Assembly: GCA_003518475.1 (NCBI GenBank)
Contig: DOYO01000022.1
Span: 5,271 to 17,007 of the forward strand
DNA length: 11,737 nt
Direction: 5' to 3'
DNA from: Acholeplasmataceae bacterium
GTDB lineage: Bacteria; Bacillota_I; Bacilli_A; Acholeplasmatales; Acholeplasmataceae
This document shows positions 7,839 through 11,737 of the stretch, in pieces (the stretch's first letter is position 1; every line of letters starts with the position of its first letter). The notes below the pieces were generated by a model. That model worked only from the letters and a program-made list of their open reading frames with translations, did not search any database and had not been told where the DNA came from. A program made the position numbers and the translations under genes.

Positions 7839-8468
7839 ATGAAGATTGCACCTAGCGTATTAACCGCTGATTTCAGCAATTTAAAGAAAGAACTGAAGTC
7901 CATAGAAAATGCGGATTATCTGCATCTTGATATCATGGATGGGCATTTCGTACCCAATATCTCATTTGGTCCGGCGATTGCCAAAGAAATCGAAAAAAAC
8001 ACCGAGCTTTTGCTCGATGTTCATTTGATGGTCACCGATCCCTTCAATTGGGTGGAAAAGTTTGTTTTTCCTAAGACAAAATTCATCACGATCCATACAG
8101 AAGCCAACAAAGTTTCTGAAACGATATCCTTGATCAAGAAGCATCAGATTGGTGTTGGATTATCCATTAAACCAGCGACTCCAGTCCGTGATTTGTTACC
8201 TTATATCAAAGATGCGGCTCTTGTTTTAGTCATGACTGTTGAACCAGGTTTCGGTGGGCAGTCATTCATCATGTCCAGTTTGGACAAGGTGAAGGATCTG
8301 GTCATAATCAGAAAAGAAATGAAACTTGATTTTGTGATTGAAGTTGATGGTGGAATCAATTTAGAAACGATAGCGCTTTGCCGTGATGCCGGTGTGGACA
8401 TCGCAGTTGCAGGAAGCTATCTATTCAATCAAAAAGACCGTATTCAAGGTATTTTGTCTCTTAGATGA
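7839..8468 (+). CDS. rpe: Ribulose-phosphate 3-epimerase
   Basis: The enzyme interconverts D-ribulose 5-phosphate and D-xylulose 5-phosphate in the pentose phosphate pathway, in the cytosol. The 209-residue TIM barrel is slightly short (about 215-220 is usual). Expected catalytic and metal ligands are present: H29 and D31 in LHLDIMDG (28-35), H62 in DVHLM (60-64), and D170 in EVDGG (168-172). The phosphate/loop motif MTVEPGFGGQ (132-141) and AGSYLF (191-196) are also intact. AGGAGGG (7828-7834) precedes the ATG by four bases and overlaps the rsgA stop. The gene ends TGA, overlapping the thiN start (ATGA), so the two are translationally coupled. It is a standard member of the rsgA-rpe-thiN cluster of Bacilli. 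Confidence 0.97.
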   Translation: MKIAPSVLTADFSNLKKELKSIENADYLHLDIMDGHFVPNISFGPAIAKEIEKNTELLLDVHLMVTDPFNWVEKFVFPKTKFITIHTEANKVSETISLIKKHQIGVGLSIKPATPVRDLLPYIKDAALVLVMTVEPGFGGQSFIMSSLDKVKDLVIIRKEMKLDFVIEVDGGINLETIALCRDAGVDIAVAGSYLFNQKDRIQGILSLR

Positions 8469-9067
8469 GAGTACTCGTCATCACACATCCCACACCAAAG
8501 GATATTAGAGCATTTTTCCCCCTTCGAGAAGATGATTATATCATTGCTGTCGACCAGGCGGTTTCAAATCTTTATAAACAAAGAATCAAAATCGATTTGG
8601 CAATCGGAGATTTTGACTCCCTGTCGAATCAGGGCATGCTGAACAGCTTGAATGTGATCAGACTCAATCCTGTGAAGGATGTGACTGATACCAATCAGGC
8701 ATTGATAGAAGGGATGAACAAAAATCCTGAATCACTTTATATGATTGGTGGAATTGGCGGAGAAAGAATCGAACACTTCATGGTGCATACGATGTTCTTC
8801 AATCAGTTTCCTAAACTTGTCATCAAGGATGAAAAAAGCACTCTCTTCTTATTGGAAGAAGGCGTGCATTCATTATCAAATCGTGATTATAATACATTCA
8901 TCGGATACCCAGAAGCAGTACTATCCTTATTTGGATTCAAATATCCACTAGATCATTATTCATTAAATCAGTACGATCCATTATGCATCAGCAATGAAAT
9001 CCTTTCAAATCAAGGAACAGTGACAGTGCATCAGGGTAGATTACTTTCAATCATCTCAAAAAAATAA
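8465..9067 (+). CDS. thiN: Thiamine pyrophosphokinase
   Basis: The enzyme transfers pyrophosphate from ATP to thiamine, giving the cofactor thiamine diphosphate. Of 200 residues, the N-terminal catalytic half contains D30 in IAVDQA, IGDFDS (47-52), KDVTDTNQAL (71-80) and GGIGGERIEH (95-104). The smaller C-terminal thiamine-binding beta domain has FGFKYPL and ISNEIL. The usual GGxGGRxDH motif reads GGERIEH here, so the conserved Asp is Glu; the acidic charge is kept and activity is still likely. There is no good Shine-Dalgarno of its own (only AAGG at 8446-8449), so translation probably depends on coupling to rpe through the ATGA overlap. Together with rpe it supplies the transketolase cofactor and substrate pool, a suggestive but unproven link. 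The last gene of the operon, ending at a shared terminator. Confidence 0.94.
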   Translation: MRVLVITHPTPKDIRAFFPLREDDYIIAVDQAVSNLYKQRIKIDLAIGDFDSLSNQGMLNSLNVIRLNPVKDVTDTNQALIEGMNKNPESLYMIGGIGGERIEHFMVHTMFFNQFPKLVIKDEKSTLFLLEEGVHSLSNRDYNTFIGYPEAVLSLFGFKYPLDHYSLNQYDPLCISNEILSNQGTVTVHQGRLLSIISKK

Positions 9068-9072
9068 AAAAT

Positions 9073-9094
9073 AAAAAGGCTGTTGGCCTTTTTT
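9073..9094. terminator. Bidirectional intrinsic terminator between thiN and rpmB
   Basis: AAAAAGGC (9073-9080) pairs with GCCTTTTT (9086-9093) around TGTTG. On the plus strand it is followed by T-rich sequence, and on the minus strand by a long T-rich run (complement of the A-tract at 9056-9077). It therefore serves the converging thiN and rpmB transcripts. Confidence 0.85.
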
Positions 9095-9097
9095 ATT

Positions 9098-9286
9098 TTA
9101 AACGCGTTCTAGATTGTTTTTCTTCAAAGCGCGAGCAGAAACCTTAACTTTACTTATTGTTCCGTCTGCGTTCTTGATACGTACTGTTTGAAGATTGCTC
9201 TTCCATGTACGGCGAGTCGCGTTTAACGCGTGACTGCGTTTATTTCCAAAAACTGTTGATTTACCTGTTACGTAGCATTCAGCCAT
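9098..9286 (-). CDS. rpmB: 50S ribosomal protein L28
   Basis: This is a small basic protein of the large ribosomal subunit. The 62 residues match the usual length, and the N-terminus MAECYVTGKSTVFGNKRSHA and the body RTWKSNLQTVRI, KVSARALK are typical of bacterial L28. It starts with a Met-Ala-Glu-Cys form; C4 is a lone Cys, without the paired Cys motifs of zinc-binding L28 variants, so this looks like the zinc-independent (C-minus) type. Its strand is opposite to all neighbours, as in Bacillus, where rpmB also points against the thiN/fakA direction. On the minus strand TTAGGAGTGAG ends a few bases before the ATG, giving a good Shine-Dalgarno, and a plausible promoter lies just upstream. Confidence 0.97.
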   Translation of the reverse strand: MAECYVTGKSTVFGNKRSHALNATRRTWKSNLQTVRIKNADGTISKVKVSARALKKNNLERV

Positions 9287-9311
9287 ATTCTCACTCCTAA
9301 CTGCACAATTA

Positions 9312-9340
9312 AGTTTAACAAAAATAATTCAAAAAAGCAA
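9312..9340 (-). promoter_or_regulatory. Likely promoter of rpmB
   Basis: Read on the minus strand, TTGCTT (plus 9335-9340) is followed after exactly 17 bases by TGTTAAACT, an extended -10 (TAAACT at plus 9312-9317). The expected start near 9305 leaves a ~19-base leader that contains the Shine-Dalgarno. The spacing is ideal and both boxes are moderate matches. Confidence 0.6.
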
Positions 9341-9822
9341 CCGTAAAAGTATTTATATTTTAAAAAAAATACAAATCATCCTCATTGTGTGCAAACTGTG
9401 CGCACATGCGTTATTTTATTGCTCATGATATCATCAATCCATAGGAATAGCAGGATCAAAAAAATGGTAACACAAAGGACCATATGATTATGTAATTGCG
9501 AGTCGTGGTTTTTGAATCAAGAGAAAAAAACATAATTGATGCGTAAATCAACTGAGAGAGTATCCCCCAAACAAGATTTACTTTTGTTTTGGAAGGAAAT
9601 CAACATGTTTTCATGCACCGGATTGTACCATGAAATACAGTAAAATATGTGCTATATTAGGTAGTTATTGTCAACAGATTGCAAGTGGAGACGAGCAGTA
9701 GAATCAACCAAAGAATTAGATTTAAGCGAAATCGCTAACAATATCATGAAACTGCTTAAGGTTAGTATAAAATTTATGTTTTATGATATAATCATGGTGT
9801 ATGGAAATGGTTATAAAATATA
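9341..9822. other. Gene-free region upstream of fakA with several dyads; no convincing gene
   Basis: About 480 bases lie between the rpmB and fakA promoters. Both strands are full of stops; the longest frame on the plus strand (9668-9853, TTG start, 61 codons) lacks a Shine-Dalgarno and any family resemblance. Structures seen are: palindrome TGTGCGCACA (9397-9406); palindrome ATGATATCAT (9425-9434); inverted repeat GTAAATC/GATTTAC (9543-9549 / 9575-9581); inverted repeat AGCAGT/ACTGCT (9694-9699 / 9751-9756) enclosing the small dyad AGCGAAATCGCT; and ATAAAA/TTTTAT (9767-9772 / 9779-9784). Extended -10-like boxes TGCTATATT (9650-9658) and TGATATAAT (9784-9792) lack good -35 partners. In Bacillus an Asp23-family gene occupies this place. 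I cannot recognise a remnant of it. Confidence 0.6.
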
Positions 9823-9851
9823 TTGCAATTTCAAAGTAATAATGCTATACT
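9823..9851 (+). promoter_or_regulatory. Strong promoter of fakA with palindrome over the -10
   Basis: TTGCAA (9823-9828), a 17-base spacer, and TGCTATACT with -10 TATACT (9846-9851) form a good extended -10 sigma-A promoter. The start near 9858 gives an ~80-base leader. The -10 is the left arm of an inverted repeat TATACT-AAAAA-AGTATA (9846-9862), a possible operator. Confidence 0.72.
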
Positions 9852-9862
9852 AAAAAAGTATA

Positions 9863-9893
9863 AAATTGAAACATCCTAAATAAAATTCAATTT
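9863..9893 (+). repeat. Inverted repeat in the fakA leader
   Basis: AAATTGAA (9863-9870) and TTCAATTT (9886-9893) are perfect 8-base complements separated by 15 bases. They lie immediately downstream of the predicted transcription start, so they could fold into a weak 5' hairpin or be an operator. Only two G-C pairs are involved, so chance in AT-rich sequence is possible. Confidence 0.45.
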
Positions 9894-9939
9894 ATCTATA
9901 TATACACATTCATTTTTCCAAATATGAGGAGGATCATTT

Positions 9940-11616
9940 ATGGCGAATCAAACAGTCAGTGGAACTCTATTTAAAAAAATGGTAACTAACGGAGCAGTAA
10001 ACCTTAAAAACAATCACAAAGAAATTGATCATTTGAATGTATTCCCAGTACCTGATGGAGACACAGGAACGAATATGCAAATGACCATGATGGCAGGCAT
10101 TAAAGAAGTCAATAATTTAGATTCTCAATCTATCGTAGATATTTCAAAAATATTATCTCGCGGATTACTTATGGGTGCTAGAGGAAACTCTGGTGTTATT
10201 TTGTCCCAATTCTTCCGTGGCGTTTATTCAGAAATCGCTAAAATTGACAATGGTTCAGCAACTATCCAAGAATTCATCCAAGCATTAGTGGGTGGATATC
10301 AAATGGCGTACCGCGCCGTTATGGATCCAGTTGAGGGGACCATTTTAACTGTTGTCAGAGAATCAGCTGAAAAGGTTGTCCGTGAGTCTTCCAAATTAAA
10401 TAGCGTTGAAGAAGTTTTAAAGCTTTACTTGGAACAAGCAAGAGAAACACTCATCAAGACACCAGAATTACTTCCAGTCTTAAAAGAAGCTGGAGTTGTC
10501 GATAGCGGTGGAGCAGGTTTCATCAAGATTATCGAAGGTTGGGTTATGGCACTTGAAGGACAGATGCTGAATGAAGCAGAAGTTCAAAGCCAGCCACAAG
10601 CAAGAGAACATTATCAAGGCGCTGAAAACCTTGGTGCATTCGATATCAAATTCGGATATTGCACTGAATTCATCGTCAAGTTGCACAAACCAGAAAAATT
10701 CAATGAAAAATTCATGAAGGACCCACTTTCACAAATGGGTGATTCACTTGTTGTTGTTACTGATGATGATTTATTAAAAGTACACGTACATACGAACCAG
10801 CCAGGTGTCGCATTGACACTCGCTCAAAAGTATGGAGATCTTCAGACCATTAAGATTGACAACATGCGCATTCAGCATTCCAATATCATGCCAGGTGAAG
10901 ATGCACATGAGCATAAAGAAGTGAAGAAGGATGCAAACAAGGTTGCCAAGAAGAAGGCGAAATACGGCATTATCGCTGTTGGATCCGGTGAAGGCATCAA
11001 AGATGCGTTTACAGAACTCGGCGTTGACCTAGTCATTGATGGTGGTCAGACGATGAATCCTTCAACAGAAGCATTTGTCAAGGCTGTAGAGTCTTTGAAT
11101 TGTGAACACATCATTATCCTTCCAAACAATAAAAATATCATCCTCTCTGCAGAACAGTCCATGGATTTATGTCCAAACCGTTCCATCAGAGTCTTAAAGA
11201 CAAAAAACATCGCACACGGCTATGCATCCTTAATGGCATTTGATCCAACTGCTGAACTTGACGATAACTTTGAAGCAATGATGAGCATCGTCACGAACAT
11301 GCGTTCTGGAGAAATCACTTATGCAGTCAGAGATACTGAACTGAATGGCGTTGTCATTAAAAATAATGATTTTATCGGTATTACACGCGGAGAGATTCTT
11401 GTATCAACTCCATCTCGCTTAGATACCGCTAAAGCGCTTCTAGAAGACATGATTGATGAAAATCGTGAAATTATTACAATCTTCTACGGATTACAATCCG
11501 ATGAAGACGAACTCGAACTGATTGTAGCGCATGCGAAGAAGCTCAATCCCGACATTGAAGTCGACTTAATCGAGGGTAAGCAAGATATATACTCGTATAT
11601 CATTGCAGTTGAATAA
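9940..11616 (+). CDS. fakA: Fatty acid kinase catalytic subunit FakA (YloV/DhaL-DegV-like)
   Basis: FakA binds ATP and phosphorylates fatty acids presented by FakB carriers, feeding exogenous fatty acids into PlsX/PlsY phospholipid synthesis. It has 558 residues, near the ~550 of Bacillus YloV. The N-terminal DhaL-like kinase domain has NVFPVPDGDTGTN (33-45, Mg-binding D39 and D41), GARGNSGVILSQ (79-90) and DSGGAGF (188-194). The middle domain keeps the probable zinc ligands C241 (GYCTEF) and H282/H284 (VHVHTNQPG). A Lys-rich linker (~323-341) leads to the C-terminal FakB-binding domain with DGGQTMNPST (367-376) and ILPNNKN (393-399). AGGAGG (9927-9932) is seven bases before the ATG. It has its own promoter and terminator. 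No fakB (DegV) or recG/fapR/plsX is visible in the window. The older annotation as dihydroxyacetone kinase-like is superseded by the Fak work. Confidence 0.93.
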   Translation: MANQTVSGTLFKKMVTNGAVNLKNNHKEIDHLNVFPVPDGDTGTNMQMTMMAGIKEVNNLDSQSIVDISKILSRGLLMGARGNSGVILSQFFRGVYSEIAKIDNGSATIQEFIQALVGGYQMAYRAVMDPVEGTILTVVRESAEKVVRESSKLNSVEEVLKLYLEQARETLIKTPELLPVLKEAGVVDSGGAGFIKIIEGWVMALEGQMLNEAEVQSQPQAREHYQGAENLGAFDIKFGYCTEFIVKLHKPEKFNEKFMKDPLSQMGDSLVVVTDDDLLKVHVHTNQPGVALTLAQKYGDLQTIKIDNMRIQHSNIMPGEDAHEHKEVKKDANKVAKKKAKYGIIAVGSGEGIKDAFTELGVDLVIDGGQTMNPSTEAFVKAVESLNCEHIIILPNNKNIILSAEQSMDLCPNRSIRVLKTKNIAHGYASLMAFDPTAELDDNFEAMMSIVTNMRSGEITYAVRDTELNGVVIKNNDFIGITRGEILVSTPSRLDTAKALLEDMIDENREIITIFYGLQSDEDELELIVAHAKKLNPDIEVDLIEGKQDIYSYIIAVE

Positions 11617-11622
11617 CAACTT

Positions 11623-11645
11623 AAAAAGGTGCTCGCACCTTTTTT
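11623..11645 (+). terminator. Intrinsic terminator after fakA
   Basis: AAAAAGGTG (11623-11631) pairs perfectly with CACCTTTTT (11636-11644) around CTCG, within a run of T. It ends just before the tRNA-Leu gene. Confidence 0.88.
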
Positions 11646-11649
11646 AATG

Positions 11650-11736
11650 GCGGACGTGGTGAAATGGTAGACACGCATGTTTGAGGGGCATGTGACAGTT
11701 AATGTCGTGTGAGTTCAAATCTCATCGTCCGCACCA
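11650..11736 (+). tRNA. tRNA-Leu (anticodon GAG), CCA encoded
   Basis: This is a class II tRNA of 87 bases. The acceptor stem GCGGACG (11650-11656) pairs with CGTCCGC (11726-11732), followed by discriminator A and encoded CCA (11734-11736). The anticodon stem CATGT/GCATG (11676-11680 / 11688-11692) encloses loop TTGAGGG with anticodon GAG (11683-11685), reading CUC/CUU Leu codons. A long variable arm TGACA-GTTAA-TGTCG (11693-11707) and T-arm GTGAG-TTCAAAT-CTCAT (11709-11725) complete the cloverleaf. Only four bases separate it from the T-tract of the fakA terminator, so no promoter fits between them. It may be the first of a tRNA cluster continuing outside the window. Confidence 0.97.
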
Positions 11737-11737
11737 T

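Noticed and set aside
8460..8470. Possible UGA-as-Trp code (Mollicutes-like)
   Set aside because: The rpe frame ends at TGA exactly at the thiN ATGA overlap, and Trp positions in conserved motifs use TGG, so the standard bacterial code applies.
9550..9568. CTGAGAGAGTATCCCCC, resembling the CUGAGA element of a TPP riboswitch close to thiN
   Set aside because: The rest of the THI element (GGGG partner upstream, CCUGAUCUGGAUAAUGCC-like part downstream) is absent, and thiN lies upstream with no thiamine gene following.
9516..9660. Short minus-strand open stretch (about 45 codons, reading ...WYNPVHENMLISF...) that looked like a transposase remnant
   Set aside because: There is no start with a Shine-Dalgarno, no recognisable transposase motif, no terminal inverted repeats and no target duplication.
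9767..9792. ATAAAA/TTTTAT hairpin with nearby TATAAT as a terminator-promoter pair
   Set aside because: The hairpin has no G-C pairs and no T-tract, and the TATAAT has no acceptable -35 at 16-18 bases. The promoter at 9823-9851 is much better.
9668..9853. 61-codon plus-strand open frame with TTG start before fakA
   Set aside because: It has no Shine-Dalgarno, no recognisable family, and an AT-rich second half, and it runs into the -35/-10 of the fakA promoter. It is best seen as chance or a decayed fragment.

Overview
This is a low-to-moderate-GC (roughly 40% by eye), gene-dense stretch of ordinary bacterial chromosome. The presence of PolC-type DNA polymerase III, a Phe T-box leader in front of pheST, and a tight rlmN-rsgA-rpe-thiN / rpmB / fakA neighbourhood points to Bacillota, class Bacilli in the broad sense. 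It could be an early-branching or Erysipelotrichia/Acholeplasma-like lineage, but that placement is inference. The genetic code looks standard: TGA is the stop of rpe, and Trp is TGG in the genes read.

Layout. (1) 1-1395: 3' third of polC, cut by the left window edge. (2) 1442-2155: a seven-helix YccA/Bax-inhibitor-1 family membrane protein with its own likely promoter. (3) 2165-2376: a tRNA-Phe-sensing T-box leader with specifier UUC and an intrinsic terminator, controlling pheS (2402-3418) and pheT (3418-5775), which overlap by one base and end at a strong terminator. (4) 5847-9067: a compact four-gene operon of rlmN (rRNA/tRNA A2503/A37 methylation), rsgA (30S maturation GTPase, TTG start), rpe (pentose phosphate epimerase) and thiN (thiamine pyrophosphokinase), ending at a bidirectional terminator shared with (5) rpmB (L28) on the minus strand at 9098-9286. 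(6) 9287-9939: about 650 bases with no convincing gene, holding the rpmB promoter, several dyads and a strong fakA promoter. (7) 9940-11616: fakA, the fatty-acid kinase ATP-binding subunit. (8) 11650-11736: tRNA-Leu(GAG) with encoded CCA, five bases (four intervening) after the fakA terminator.

The genes are core translation, replication, cofactor and lipid functions. The order from rlmN to fakA matches the well-known Bacillus block, except that the PP2C phosphatase/PASTA kinase pair (prpC-prkC) is missing between rlmN and rsgA, and the Asp23-family gene (yloU) is missing between rpmB and fakA. I see no mobile element, CRISPR array or defence system, and no convincing undescribed system. The most open questions lie in the gene-free region upstream of fakA, in the palindrome covering the fakA -10 box, and in how the tRNA-Leu directly behind a terminator is expressed.
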